A DNA stretch of 64,000 nt from Bacillota bacterium (GCA_028724185.1 JAQYDN010000021.1:1-64000), one strand, 5' to 3'; shown: positions 8,746 to 19,118, counted from the stretch's first letter. Program-made: numbers and translations. The notes: a model not told the origin generated them from the letters alone.

Positions 8746-9454
8746 TCAAGGTAAAACGCGCAAAGCCCTCTCGAAGGGAGATCTCTCCAACTTACCCGAG
8801 GAAAAACTGATGCGGCTCGGTCCCGACAGTTTGTCTGACAGTGAATTGCTCGCGCTCTTTTTGCGAACCGGAACCTACGGGCTTACGGCGATCGAATTGG
8901 CGCAGACGGTTATCGACGCGCTCGGCGAGAAGTCGCCGGCGCACTCGGGTCTTTCGAGTTTGATGACGGGGACGTACGAAGATTTTCTTTCGATCAAGGG
9001 AATCGGAAAGAGCAAGGCCGCGCGTCTCGTCGGGATGGTGGAGATCGCAAGGCGCATGCGCGAACCGCTTTCGATGAGTCGGAGCCTCAATTCTCCGAGC
9101 GTCGTCGCCGAATACGTGATGCCTCAAATGCTCGGGCTTCAGCACGAGGAGTTTCACGTGATCGGGCTGAATGTAAAAAAGCAATTGCACTACGTCGAAT
9201 GCATCTCGAAGGGGACGCTCGACTGTACGGTCGTACACCCGCGCGACGTCTTTCAAGGCGCGATCTCGAAGAAGTGCCATTCCGTCGTCCTCGTACATAA
9301 TCATCCGGCGGGGAACCCGAAGCCTTCGGCGGAAGATAGGCGACTTACCGAGCGCCTGTGCCGCGCGGGGGATATCTTGGGTATCCCCGTGGTCGACCAC
9401 ATCATCGTCGGCGATCACGCCTACTATAGTTTTTTAGAAGATGGAGCGTTATAG
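8738..9454 (+). CDS. radC: RadC/JAB domain protein (TTG start)
   Basis: HNHPAGNPKPSAEDRRLTERL, VVDHIIVGDHAYYSFLEDG. Confidence 0.92.
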   Translation: MADQGKTRKALSKGDLSNLPEEKLMRLGPDSLSDSELLALFLRTGTYGLTAIELAQTVIDALGEKSPAHSGLSSLMTGTYEDFLSIKGIGKSKAARLVGMVEIARRMREPLSMSRSLNSPSVVAEYVMPQMLGLQHEEFHVIGLNVKKQLHYVECISKGTLDCTVVHPRDVFQGAISKKCHSVVLVHNHPAGNPKPSAEDRRLTERLCRAGDILGIPVVDHIIVGDHAYYSFLEDGAL

Positions 9455-9457
9455 GGA

Positions 9458-10297
9458 ATGAATCCAATGGATAAAATAAAAAAATCTTGGATATATCGGG
9501 GGATCGCGATCGTAGCCCTGCTGTTTTTCGGCTTTACATCGCCGGGCGCTGTCTTGCTCGGAGCCGTGGAGTCGGGACTGCAAGTGGCGATCAGTCCTCT
9601 GGTCAACACACTGAATGTGGGAATGGGTCACGTGAGCGAGACGGCAGACGGTATCGTTCATTTCGCGACGCTCAGAAGAGATAACGACGAGATGAAGAAA
9701 AAAATCACCGAGCTGGAAGAGGAAAACAGAAATTTACAGGATATCGTGAATCGATCGACCTTCCTCTCAAATGCCGACGCGATACGGAAAAACCACGCCG
9801 ATAAGCCCGTCGAGGCGCGCGTCACGGCGAAATCTTCGGGGCTGTACTTTAACCGCTTCAGCATCGACAAGGGATCGAAGGCGGGCATTTCCGCGGGCGA
9901 TACGGTCGTAAGTGCCATGCGAAAGGGAAGTGACGCCTCGATCGAGGGAATCGTCGGCTATGTGACGGAGGTGACGCCGTATCAGGCGAAGGTTCGAAGT
10001 ATCATCGACGAGGACTGCGCCGTCAGTTTTAGAAGTACCCGTACCTCCGACGGCGGCGTCCTGCGAGGGGTCAATCGGGAACTCGAGGGCTACGCGTTTG
10101 ACATGTACTCCGATTTGGTCGTCGGCGACAGCTTATTTACGACGGGCATCGGCGACAGTTTCGCCCCCGACCTCTACATCGGGACGGTTTCCGAGGTAAG
10201 CACCGATGAGGATAAGATGATGAAAAACGTCAAGGTAAAAAGCGCCATCGACTTCCATAAGATCTATCATGTGTTCGTATTGACAGGTGCGCGATGA
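9458..10297 (+). CDS. mreC: rod shape-determining protein MreC
   Basis: N-terminal TM plus coiled coil, SGLYFNRFSIDKGSKAGISAGDTVV; position before mreD. Confidence 0.88.
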   Translation: MNPMDKIKKSWIYRGIAIVALLFFGFTSPGAVLLGAVESGLQVAISPLVNTLNVGMGHVSETADGIVHFATLRRDNDEMKKKITELEEENRNLQDIVNRSTFLSNADAIRKNHADKPVEARVTAKSSGLYFNRFSIDKGSKAGISAGDTVVSAMRKGSDASIEGIVGYVTEVTPYQAKVRSIIDEDCAVSFRSTRTSDGGVLRGVNRELEGYAFDMYSDLVVGDSLFTTGIGDSFAPDLYIGTVSEVSTDEDKMMKNVKVKSAIDFHKIYHVFVLTGAR

Positions 10298-10788
10298 AGA
10301 TTCTATTTTACCTACTGACTCTCTTATCGCCCGTCATCTATGTCTCGCCGTGGTTTCAATCGTTGCCGCCGGTATTCAGAGGCTATTTGCCGGCGGTGGC
10401 AATCGTGCTATTGTTTAAACGAAAGCGGACGTGGTCGATCGTCTTTGCCGCGATATCGGCGCTTTTGATGGACACCCTGGTCTCGCCCGGGATCGGGGCG
10501 TATGTTATACTTCACGCCTTGATTATAGCGAGTCTATACTTGTGCGCGATGTGGATGCCGAAGCCGTCGGCGGTGGGTCTTTCGATCACATGTCTCGTCT
10601 TGGGTTGCATTCTCGAGCTCCTGTTTTTTATTCTCCTGACGATATTGGGTTGGGACGTGCAGCGCTTAAAATGGGACCTCTTTTTTCTCATACCGCTCTC
10701 GACGGCGATTTATACGTGGATCGTGGGTCATATCGTGTTGAAACCGATGGATGATTATACCGCGTTTGGAAGGGATAACGATGAGTAA
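10294..10788 (+). CDS. mreD: rod shape-determining protein MreD
   Basis: Small polytopic protein in the mreC-mreD-PBP2 order. Confidence 0.8.
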   Translation: MKILFYLLTLLSPVIYVSPWFQSLPPVFRGYLPAVAIVLLFKRKRTWSIVFAAISALLMDTLVSPGIGAYVILHALIIASLYLCAMWMPKPSAVGLSITCLVLGCILELLFFILLTILGWDVQRLKWDLFFLIPLSTAIYTWIVGHIVLKPMDDYTAFGRDNDE

Positions 10789-13700
10789 TTTTTGGGATAG
10801 AGCCAAGTCTTGGGACAGATACAAGATTTTTACGGGCATTATCGTCTTTTTGTTGGCGGCCCTCCTTCTCCAACTGTTCAACCTGACGATTATACAAGGT
10901 CACCAATTCAGAAAACTCGCCGACGAGCGACGCGTCAAAGACATCGCCATTACGGCCCAGCGCGGGCAAATTCGCGATCGAAACGGCGTCGTACTCGCGG
11001 GGAACCGACCGGTTTTTGCCGTACAGCTGAGAAAAGACGAAGTCGACCGATTTTCAATAAAAGAGCGCAATGCCGCATATTTGCGCCTGAGTCGCTATTT
11101 GGAAGAGGACGGCGCGGGGTACATGAAGTCGAATCCCATCGTGTTGGACGCGTTCGTCTATAGAAATCTCGACGATTATAAGAAAGAAGAGGGACCGAGG
11201 AAGAAGGTCGTCGAGGCTCTTTCGGAAAAGGAAAATTTGTCCCGATTTTTACAAAAAAAATGGAAGAAGCCCTATCGCGGCCATTATGAATTTTCGATCC
11301 TCAAGCGCCTGCTCAATCAAAAGACGTTTCAAGATGCGGGGATGGCGTTCTCAGGCGGCGAGGTCGTCTATACCGATCTTCAAAAGAGCCGGGAATTTAA
11401 AGAGTTAAACTCGCTTTCGAAGAATTCGACGGCGTATGAGGACCTCGTTCAATTTTTGATCGATCAGCCGATGTACATCGAAGAGATCCTCGATCATCCG
11501 ATCGGCCGCCGGTTGGCGTATGAAGTCGTCGCGAAGCAAGTACCCGACGTCGGCCTGCGCGCGTTCGGAAACGAGTATTACGACGGATACATCCAATCGA
11601 AGGCGAAGTTGATGGATATCTCTCGCGACATTACGTGGGAAAGTTCCGCGACTTCGGACCTGGCGTCGATCCTCGCCAAGCGAAAACCGGAGGATTTTTT
11701 GATGTCGGATGACGACGTGTTAAAAGATGCCGTCGATTTTGCCGCCAAAAAGGGTGCGGATATCTCCATCGAGACGGTGGACGGCCGCAAGACCGTCGTC
11801 GACAAAGCGGGAAATCCCGCGCTCAATGCCCTCGTCGATGTCGTGACGGATAAAAAGAACAGGGTTTCTTTTTTAAATATAGAAGGCATGCCCGAGAAGG
11901 TGCAGTCGTATTTGATCGACAACGGCATCGCGACGGGTATCTCCGTAAGCGGGGAAAAACCCGTTTATACACAGATCAACAACGCGATCGACCTCGCTAA
12001 GCGGGCGGGTCTCAAGGGTCCCGCCTCCTCCGAGGAGATCGTCAAGGCACAGGTCGAGCACTACGAGCTCGATCCAAAGCTCAGCCCCTACGAGGTGTCT
12101 TCCGTCGTCAATGTCTACGACTCCATCTCCAAGCAGGGAAGTTACGCGTACATGCCCGTTCACTACGCTTACGAAATACAAGATGAAACCGTCGCGAAGA
12201 TCGAAGAGACGCTCAGCAACAAGGCGGGCATCCACATTTCCGTCGAGCCGATTCGCTATTATCCCGAGGGAAATCTCGCGAGCCACGTCTTGGGCTATAT
12301 CGGAAACATCGCCCAAGATAAGGAGATCGATAAATACGTCAAAAAGCGCGGCTATGACCGAAACGCCCTCATCGGAAAGACGGGGATGGAACAGGTCTTT
12401 GAGGAGACGCTTAAGGGAAAAGACGGAAGGCGCACGGTTACGGTCGACTCCTCCGGAAATACGACCGACACGATTCGCGAAATCAAACCTGAAGCGGGAC
12501 GAGACGTTCGGCTTTCGATCGACATCGAACTGCAAAAAAAAGCGGAGGAAAGTTTGGCGACGGTCTTGCAGCAAATTCGAACCGGCGAGCAGTATACCTC
12601 GCCGTGGGGAAATTTCAATTACCTTACGAGCAAGGACAAGGGATCGACGTATAAAAATGCGCAAAGTGGCGCCGTCGTCGTGACGAATGTGCATACCGGC
12701 GAAGTACTCGCGCTCGCAAATTATCCGTCTTACGATCCGAATATGTTTGCCAAGGGGATTAACCCCACGGCGTGGGAGAGCTTAAAGCCCAAGGAAGAAA
12801 AGAACCAATTGGCGCCCCGGCCGCTCTATAACATCGCCACGCAATCGGCGATTCAACCGGGGAGTATCTTTAAGATGGTCACAGGTTCCGCGGCCCTCGA
12901 GAAGGGACTCGATCCCGATATGGCGATTCAAGACGGCGGCTACGTCGACGTCGGCGGTCAAGTCTTCGGATGTTGGCTTTGGAACCAACAGCGCCGCGTC
13001 CACGGTCCCGAGACCCTGGCGGGAGCGCTCAGAGACTCCTGTAACTATTACTTCTTCTCGCTCGGACTCGGTCAGGACCAGCGGGGCGGTAAGGACATCG
13101 GCGTAAGGGTCAGCGAATCGGACGTCGCGAAGATGGCCAAGCGCTTCGGACTCTCGGAGCGGACGGGTCTGGAGATTAAGATTCCGCAGGAAGGCAAGGG
13201 CACGATTCCCGATCCGGCATCGAAGAACAGGACGCTTAAGGCGCTCCTTTCCAACCACCTTCGCGAGAATGAAAAACTCTATATGTCGAAGATTCCCACC
13301 GAGAAGGAGCGAAAAGAAGTCATTGAAAAAATCGTCGCGGCGCTCGACGACAAGGAGCCGATGACGCGCGATGAAGTCTATACGTTTTTGACGGATCTGA
13401 ACGTGGAGGCGGATAAGATCGGAAAGGGCCAACGCGTTCCCTTGGCGGACCTCTTAAAATACACCTATATCGATCAGGCGAAGTGGAGCCTCGCCGATAC
13501 GATGAACATCGTCATCGGACAGGGATCGAACGCCTATACGCCGGTGCAGATATGTCGCTACGCGATGGCACTCGCCAACGGGGGAAAACTCTATCCGCTG
13601 ACGCTCCTCGACGGAGGAAAAAAGGCATCGGAGACGGTGAAGGACGTCGGTTTGAAGCCCGAATATTATCGCGACCTGAGAGAGGGCATGAAGCTCGTCG

Positions 13701-14005
13701 CCGTCTCGGGCGTGAACGAGCGTCTCTTTAAGGAGTTTCCCGTCGAGATTGCGATGAAGACGGGGAGCGCCGAGCGCGCGGGAGCGAACCCTTATACGAA
13801 CGAAACCTACGACGCGTTTGCATGGCAAGTGGGCTATGCGCCCGCGGACGATCCTGAAATCGCTGTCACGGTCGTCCTGTTCCAGGGAGGAAACGGGGCG
13901 AACTGCGGACCGATTATGCAACAGGTGATGGCGCAGTACTTCGGATTTTATAAGGAAGTGAAGGACGAGATATTGCCGATGGAAACCGGCTTAGATACGG
14001 AGTAA
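10781..14005 (+). CDS. mrdA: penicillin-binding protein 2 (transpeptidase), long form
   Basis: AQRGQIRDRNGVVLAGNRPVF, YPEGNLASHVLGYIG, QSAIQPGSIFKMVT (SxxK), DSCNYYFF (SxN), MKTGSAE (KTG). Start moved from 10751 to 10781 to match mreD overlap. Confidence 0.92.
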   Translation: MSNFWDRAKSWDRYKIFTGIIVFLLAALLLQLFNLTIIQGHQFRKLADERRVKDIAITAQRGQIRDRNGVVLAGNRPVFAVQLRKDEVDRFSIKERNAAYLRLSRYLEEDGAGYMKSNPIVLDAFVYRNLDDYKKEEGPRKKVVEALSEKENLSRFLQKKWKKPYRGHYEFSILKRLLNQKTFQDAGMAFSGGEVVYTDLQKSREFKELNSLSKNSTAYEDLVQFLIDQPMYIEEILDHPIGRRLAYEVVAKQVPDVGLRAFGNEYYDGYIQSKAKLMDISRDITWESSATSDLASILAKRKPEDFLMSDDDVLKDAVDFAAKKGADISIETVDGRKTVVDKAGNPALNALVDVVTDKKNRVSFLNIEGMPEKVQSYLIDNGIATGISVSGEKPVYTQINNAIDLAKRAGLKGPASSEEIVKAQVEHYELDPKLSPYEVSSVVNVYDSISKQGSYAYMPVHYAYEIQDETVAKIEETLSNKAGIHISVEPIRYYPEGNLASHVLGYIGNIAQDKEIDKYVKKRGYDRNALIGKTGMEQVFEETLKGKDGRRTVTVDSSGNTTDTIREIKPEAGRDVRLSIDIELQKKAEESLATVLQQIRTGEQYTSPWGNFNYLTSKDKGSTYKNAQSGAVVVTNVHTGEVLALANYPSYDPNMFAKGINPTAWESLKPKEEKNQLAPRPLYNIATQSAIQPGSIFKMVTGSAALEKGLDPDMAIQDGGYVDVGGQVFGCWLWNQQRRVHGPETLAGALRDSCNYYFFSLGLGQDQRGGKDIGVRVSESDVAKMAKRFGLSERTGLEIKIPQEGKGTIPDPASKNRTLKALLSNHLRENEKLYMSKIPTEKERKEVIEKIVAALDDKEPMTRDEVYTFLTDLNVEADKIGKGQRVPLADLLKYTYIDQAKWSLADTMNIVIGQGSNAYTPVQICRYAMALANGGKLYPLTLLDGGKKASETVKDVGLKPEYYRDLREGMKLVAVSGVNERLFKEFPVEIAMKTGSAERAGANPYTNETYDAFAWQVGYAPADDPEIAVTVVLFQGGNGANCGPIMQQVMAQYFGFYKEVKDEILPMETGLDTE

Positions 14006-14673
14006 TGATGATACATGTGGTAATTGGAACGGCCGGAGGTGTCGGAACCAGCACGATCGCGAGAGCGCGTGCGAGAGACGACGGAGCGCTTTTAATCGAA
14101 GGGTCGAATCGGATGCGCGTTCAAGATTTGTTGGCGGAGGAGCGTCCCGACCAAATCTACGACTACTACGATTTTTTAACGGGGTCGGGTGACGATGCGG
14201 TGATTCACCTGGAAAGCTACGACCTCATTCAGGGCAGTATCTTCCACGACCTCGAAGAGGTGGAGGAAGAGCGCTTTAAGGAGAGGATCGCTTCACTTTC
14301 CTACGACGAGATCGTCGTCGATTTGTCCCGCCATCGCGACGCGGACCTCATCTATTGGGGCGCACTCGCCGATACCGTCTACCTCGTCTCCGACGGATCG
14401 AAGGCGTCGATTCGGGAGATGGAGCGCATTCGCTTTACCTTTCAAAGGCACAGGCTCATGCCCCGCGTCGTGGCGATCTTTAATCGGTTGAAAGAAGGGG
14501 AGAAGGAGCGCATCGAAGAAGAGGTCGACTTTCCTATCGAAGATGTGTATTATATCGAGGAGTCGGCGCATCCGGATTTTTCGATAAAGAACGAGAAGTC
14601 ACGAATTGAAGAAAAAGAGGCGTCTAAAAAGAAAAGTTTTTGGGATTTTTTCAAGCCGAAGAATCGACAGTGA
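14005..14673 (+). CDS. MinD/ParA-like protein with degenerate Walker A
   Basis: MIHVVIGTAGGVGTSTIARA aligns to GKGGVGKTT of MinD but lacks both lysines; D-[LV]-SRHRDADLIYW, DTVYLVSDGSKASIREMER. Confidence 0.6.
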   Translation: MMIHVVIGTAGGVGTSTIARARARDDGALLIEGSNRMRVQDLLAEERPDQIYDYYDFLTGSGDDAVIHLESYDLIQGSIFHDLEEVEEERFKERIASLSYDEIVVDLSRHRDADLIYWGALADTVYLVSDGSKASIREMERIRFTFQRHRLMPRVVAIFNRLKEGEKERIEEEVDFPIEDVYYIEESAHPDFSIKNEKSRIEEKEASKKKSFWDFFKPKNRQ

Positions 14674-14700
14674 AGACGGCTTGGTCGAAAGGAAGAGCAT

Positions 14701-16554
14701 ATGGTTAAGGCGAGTCAACTGGAAAAGTGTTTAAAGAAAGTGGAAAAGCCCGCGCGCTACATCGGCGGCGAGCTCAACAGTATCGTGAAGGACGATCCGG
14801 CGCTGCGTTTTGCCTTTTGCTTTCCGGACGTCTACGAAGTGGGAATGAGCCATTTGGGCATGCAGATTCTCTACTTCGCCATCAACGCCACCGACTACGC
14901 GTGCGAGCGCGTCTTCGCGCCGTGGCCCGACATGGCGGAGGAAATGCAAAGCGAGGGAATCCCGCTCTACAGTTTAGAGACGAGGACGCCGCTTTCGGAT
15001 TTCGACGTCGTCGGGTTTACGCTGCAGTATGAGATGAGCTACACGAACATTTTATATATGTTGGATTTGGGCGGCATTCCCCTTTTATCGAAAGATCGAG
15101 GAGAAGACGACCCCATCGTCATCGCCGGCGGACCGTGTGCGACGACGCCCGAACCGCTCGCGGACTTTATCGATTGCTTTGTCATCGGCGAGGGGGAAGA
15201 GCTGAATATCGAACTTCTCGACTGCATTCGGGACGGGAGAGGCAAAAACAAGTCGCGCGAGGAAATTTTTCGCGCGCTCGCGGCGATCGACGGCGTCTAC
15301 ATTCCGTCGTTTTATCGGGTCAGCTACGACGAAGACGGTTTGATCCGAGAGCATACGCCGATCGTTCCCGAAGCGAAGGCGGTGATCGAGCGCGTCCGCC
15401 TGCACGATATGGACGAGGCCTTTCAACTGGACAGGCAGATCGTTCCCTTCCTCGAGACCGTCCACGACCGGGCGGTACTCGAGTTATTTCGGGGTTGTAC
15501 GCGCGGATGTCGCTTTTGCCAGGCGGGCATGATGTACCGGCCGATCCGCGAAAAGAGTGTCGATACGCTCCTCGAATCGGCGGACCGCATCCTCAAAAAT
15601 ACGGGATACGAGGAAGTCTCGCTGACCTCTCTCTCTTCCTGTGACTATACGCATCTCATGCCGCTCGTCCGTCGAATGGTGGAGACGTACGAGGATCAAA
15701 ACATCGGCATCAGTCTGCCTTCCCTCAGGCTCGACAGCTTTATCGTCGACGTCCTCCGAGAGATCGAAAAAGTGCGAAAAAGCGGGCTGACCTTCGCGCC
15801 CGAAGCGGGAAGCCAACGCATGCGCGACATCATCAACAAAAACGTCACCGAGGAAGATTTGATGCGCGTCGCAAAGGCCGTCTTCGACGAGGGATGGAGC
15901 CGCATCAAACTCTACTTTATGATCGGTCTGCCGGGAGAGACCCTCGAAGACGTCCTCGGCATCGCACACCTCGCCTATAAGGTCAAAGACGCCTTTTTCA
16001 ATCGGCCGAAGGAGGCGATTCGCGGAAATTTCCGCGTCACCGCTTCGGCGTCGTGTTTCGTGCCGAAGGGCTTTACGCCCTTCCAGTGGGTCGGACAGGA
16101 TTCGATCGAGATGTTTTTTGAAAAAATTAACGCATTAAAGCGCGCGATCCGCGACCCGAAGGTGAAGTTTCAATACCATGAACCCTACATCTCCCGACTC
16201 GAGGCCATCCTCGCGAGGGGCGATCGCCGCGTCGGCGAGCTCATCTTGCGGGCGTATAAAAACGGTCAGCGCTTCGACGGATGGAGCGAATACTTTGACT
16301 ACGATGTGTGGGTGAAGTCGATGGAAGAAGCGGGAATCGACGGTGATTTTTATGCGAACCGCGTCCGCGACTACGACGAGATCCTGCCGTGGGACTTCGT
16401 CGACATCGGGGTCAGCAAGGCTTATTTATGGAAGGAATATCAAAAATCGCTGCAGGCGATTACGACCGACGATTGCCGCGAGCACTGCAACGGATGCGGT
16501 ATAAAAGATTGCGAAATGTGGGGTGAATTTCATGCAACTGCGTCTGGCGTTTAA
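14701..16554 (+). CDS. TIGR03960-family B12-binding-domain radical SAM protein
   Basis: ELFRGCTRGCRFCQAGMMYRPIREKS radical SAM CxxxCxxC; VKMYFMIGLPGE-like segment; neighbour of TIGR03936. Confidence 0.92.
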   Translation: MVKASQLEKCLKKVEKPARYIGGELNSIVKDDPALRFAFCFPDVYEVGMSHLGMQILYFAINATDYACERVFAPWPDMAEEMQSEGIPLYSLETRTPLSDFDVVGFTLQYEMSYTNILYMLDLGGIPLLSKDRGEDDPIVIAGGPCATTPEPLADFIDCFVIGEGEELNIELLDCIRDGRGKNKSREEIFRALAAIDGVYIPSFYRVSYDEDGLIREHTPIVPEAKAVIERVRLHDMDEAFQLDRQIVPFLETVHDRAVLELFRGCTRGCRFCQAGMMYRPIREKSVDTLLESADRILKNTGYEEVSLTSLSSCDYTHLMPLVRRMVETYEDQNIGISLPSLRLDSFIVDVLREIEKVRKSGLTFAPEAGSQRMRDIINKNVTEEDLMRVAKAVFDEGWSRIKLYFMIGLPGETLEDVLGIAHLAYKVKDAFFNRPKEAIRGNFRVTASASCFVPKGFTPFQWVGQDSIEMFFEKINALKRAIRDPKVKFQYHEPYISRLEAILARGDRRVGELILRAYKNGQRFDGWSEYFDYDVWVKSMEEAGIDGDFYANRVRDYDEILPWDFVDIGVSKAYLWKEYQKSLQAITTDDCREHCNGCGIKDCEMWGEFHATASGV

Positions 16555-17215
16555 GAAAATGGGCATGATTAAATTTATCTCGCATCTCGACACGATTCGC
16601 GTCTTTACTCGCGCGATCCAGCGCGCCGAGATTCCGGTGCTGTGGTCGGCGGGCTTTAACCCGCATCAAAAACTTTCGATCGCCCAACCGTTAAGCGTGG
16701 GGATGGAGAGCGAGTTCGAAGTCTTGGACCTGGAGGTCGAAGACGACTACGATATCGGCGTACTCAAAGAGGCGATTAACCGCGAACTCCCGGAGGGTCT
16801 CGAGGTGACGGACGTGACGAAAGACTTTGACCCGACGTCCGTCTTCGAGCGCATTCGAAAGACGGAGTACCGGCTATTTTTTCCGTCGAAATTTTATCCC
16901 GAGGCGTCGGTCCTGAAAGATGTCGTCGAAGAGGCGATGAAGCGCGAGGAGATCCTCGTCGGGCGGCGAAAAAAACATAAAAAGAAACGCATTATCGTCC
17001 AAGAGGACATCAAACCCGGGATCTTGTCGATGCGTTGGGCCGAGGAAGAGGACGGAGTCGCCCTCTACGCCGTCTTGCAGGCGGGCGGCTACGGAAATTT
17101 GCGGCCGGACCGTTTTTTAAAGGGCGTCTTCGAGACGTCGGATATCGACATCGACTATATTCAGATCAGGCGAATGAAAAGTTGGGACGGTGAGAATCGT
17201 GAAGTACAACTCTAA
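16532..17215 (+). CDS. TIGR03936-family radical-SAM-associated protein (DUF2344)
   Basis: QLRLAFKKMGMIKFISHLDTIRVFTRAIQRAEIPVLWSAGFNPHQKLSIAQPLSVGMES. Confidence 0.92.
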   Translation: MQLRLAFKKMGMIKFISHLDTIRVFTRAIQRAEIPVLWSAGFNPHQKLSIAQPLSVGMESEFEVLDLEVEDDYDIGVLKEAINRELPEGLEVTDVTKDFDPTSVFERIRKTEYRLFFPSKFYPEASVLKDVVEEAMKREEILVGRRKKHKKKRIIVQEDIKPGILSMRWAEEEDGVALYAVLQAGGYGNLRPDRFLKGVFETSDIDIDYIQIRRMKSWDGENREVQL

Positions 17216-18380
17216 CCGCTATCTGTTTATCGACGCGGAGGCGCCGAGATTGATCGGACTCATCGAGGACGACGATATCCGCGCCGTACACGTCCTCTCG
17301 AGAGATTCGAAGGTCGGTAATATCTACAGGGGATACGTCAAAAACACGCTTCCTGCGATGGACTGCGCCTTCGTCGACTTCGGACACAAAGAGACCGGAT
17401 ACCTTCCGATGAAAAATGTCTATCCGAAGTCGTATCGCGACGAGATCAAGGGCGGCGATGCGGTGATCGTCGAGGTAAAAAAAATGCCCATCAGGGAAAA
17501 GCGGGCGGTTCTCACGCTGGACTACAGCTTGAGGGGGGAATACCTCGTCCTGCTCCCCGAGAGCAAGGGCATTCGCATGTCGAAAAAGATCAAGGACAAG
17601 ACCATTCGCGGTGAATTGATGCGCTGGGCGTCGGACCTTCAACCGGAGATCGGGATGATTATTCGCACCGAAGCGGCGAGCGCCGACCGGCGCGCATTGG
17701 AGCGTGAATACCTCTACCTCTACGATTTGTACGAGCGCATCGAGAGGAGTCGAAACTTTCTTCCGCCGACCGAGCTTCTGCGCACGCAGGACGACACGCT
17801 CGACATCTTTAACCGCTACGGCGACCTGCCCGTCGTCGTAAACGACAAAAAGCTTTCTGAGCGCGTCGTAGGTGAGCGCGAGATCATCGTCGATCCTTCG
17901 TTCAGCATTCGATCGACCCCGAAGTGGCGGAGTCGCTTTAATTCGATTTTTGCAAAAATCGTCGGGCTTCCCTCGGGAGGAAATATCGTCGTAAACACCG
18001 CCGAGGCGTGCCATGTCATCGACGTCAACAGCGGCACGGTTAAAGACGACAGCTCGTTTGGCGCCATGCGCCGCCGAGTCAATTTGGAGGCCGCGCGCGT
18101 CATCGCGAGACAGATCAAACTCAGGAATCTAAGCGGCATGATCGTCCTCGACTTTTTACACGGCATGAGCGAATCGGAAAAAGAAGAATTGACGGCCTAT
18201 ATGTCCGATGCGTTTTTAGACGACTTGCAGATTACGACGGTCTACGGGTTTACCGCGATGGGTCTTTTTGAAATCGCGAGACAGCGTTCCGACCTGGAAT
18301 TCGAGGAACAGTACCGTCGCGCGAAGAAGAAATATCAGGATGCGATGAAGGAAAAAATAAAAGACGGTAAAGAATTGTAA
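17190..18380 (+). CDS. rng: ribonuclease E/G family protein
   Basis: GNIYRGYVKNTLPAMDCAFVDFGHKETGYL S1-type start; VIDVNSGTV ... GMIVLDFL catalytic segment. Confidence 0.92.
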   Translation: MRIVKYNSNRYLFIDAEAPRLIGLIEDDDIRAVHVLSRDSKVGNIYRGYVKNTLPAMDCAFVDFGHKETGYLPMKNVYPKSYRDEIKGGDAVIVEVKKMPIREKRAVLTLDYSLRGEYLVLLPESKGIRMSKKIKDKTIRGELMRWASDLQPEIGMIIRTEAASADRRALEREYLYLYDLYERIERSRNFLPPTELLRTQDDTLDIFNRYGDLPVVVNDKKLSERVVGEREIIVDPSFSIRSTPKWRSRFNSIFAKIVGLPSGGNIVVNTAEACHVIDVNSGTVKDDSSFGAMRRRVNLEAARVIARQIKLRNLSGMIVLDFLHGMSESEKEELTAYMSDAFLDDLQITTVYGFTAMGLFEIARQRSDLEFEEQYRRAKKKYQDAMKEKIKDGKEL

Positions 18381-18403
18381 TTCCACGGACCTTGTGGTAT
18401 TAT
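18375..18403 (+). promoter_or_regulatory. promoter for rplU-prp-rpmA
   Basis: TTGTAA (18375-18380), 17 bp, TATTAT (18398-18403). Confidence 0.55.
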
Positions 18404-18480
18404 ACAGAGATGTAACCGCACTTAATGGGTCAGAAGTTTATCACCTATTGGGGCGAGTCTTGTTATGAGGAGGTGCTACA
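18404..18480 (+). promoter_or_regulatory. 5' UTR of rplU, possible L21-type leader
   Basis: About 77-nt leader with AATGGG...CCTATT hairpin potential ahead of the rplU RBS; leader family not confirmed. Confidence 0.3.
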
Positions 18481-18789
18481 ATGTATGCTGTAATTGAAAC
18501 CGGTGGTAAGCAATATACCGTTCACGAAGGAGACTTGGTGAAGGTTGAGAAGTTGGATGCCAACGAAGGAGACGCTGTCGTATTCGACAAAGTTCTTCTC
18601 GTCGCCGATGGCGATAAGGTCAACGTCGGAAAGCCGTATGTAAGCGATACAAAAGTCGAAGCGAAAGTTTTAAAACAAGCCAAAGACAAGAAGGTCATCG
18701 TTTACAAGTTCAAGGCGAAGAAAAACGAACGTATTAAACGCGGCCATCGCCAACCCTATACGCTCGTAGAAATCGGTAAATTAGCTTAA
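18481..18789 (+). CDS. rplU: 50S ribosomal protein L21
   Basis: [27 protein letters not shown]. Confidence 0.97.
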   Translation: MYAVIETGGKQYTVHEGDLVKVEKLDANEGDAVVFDKVLLVADGDKVNVGKPYVSDTKVEAKVLKQAKDKKVIVYKFKAKKNERIKRGHRQPYTLVEIGKLA

Positions 18790-19118
18790 TGACGAAGATT
18801 ACGATCTTTGTTCGCAATCAAAACATATTAGGTTTTATTGCCGATCAACACGCGGGTAACGGCGACGACGTGGGAGAGATAGTCTGCCACGGCGTTTCCG
18901 CCTTAACACTTACCTGTGTCTTATCTATGGAGGCCTTGGCGGGGCTTTCGGAAGAGGAGATGTCGGCGGAACAGTCGGAGGCTTTTTTAAGTATCCGAAT
19001 TCCCGAAGACGCGGTATCTGAAAAAACCGATACCATCTTTCGGACGATGCTCGTCGGTCTTCGAGCGATAGAACGCGAATATAAATCATATATAAATATA
19101 GAGACTCTGGAGGTTTAA
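18789..19118 (+). CDS. prp: ribosomal-processing cysteine protease Prp
   Basis: ADQHAGNGDDVGEIVCHGVSALT (His/Cys dyad) between rplU and rpmA. Confidence 0.92.
   Translation: MTKITIFVRNQNILGFIADQHAGNGDDVGEIVCHGVSALTLTCVLSMEALAGLSEEEMSAEQSEAFLSIRIPEDAVSEKTDTIFRTMLVGLRAIEREYKSYINIETLEV

Noticed and set aside
8792-9418. Minus-strand 208-aa ORF opposite radC, and similar ones (11873..12694, 12782..13432, 19488..20270, 29261..30199, 50000..50824, 52258..52914)
   Set aside because: No domain-like sequence, no RBS context, fully overlapped by confident plus-strand genes
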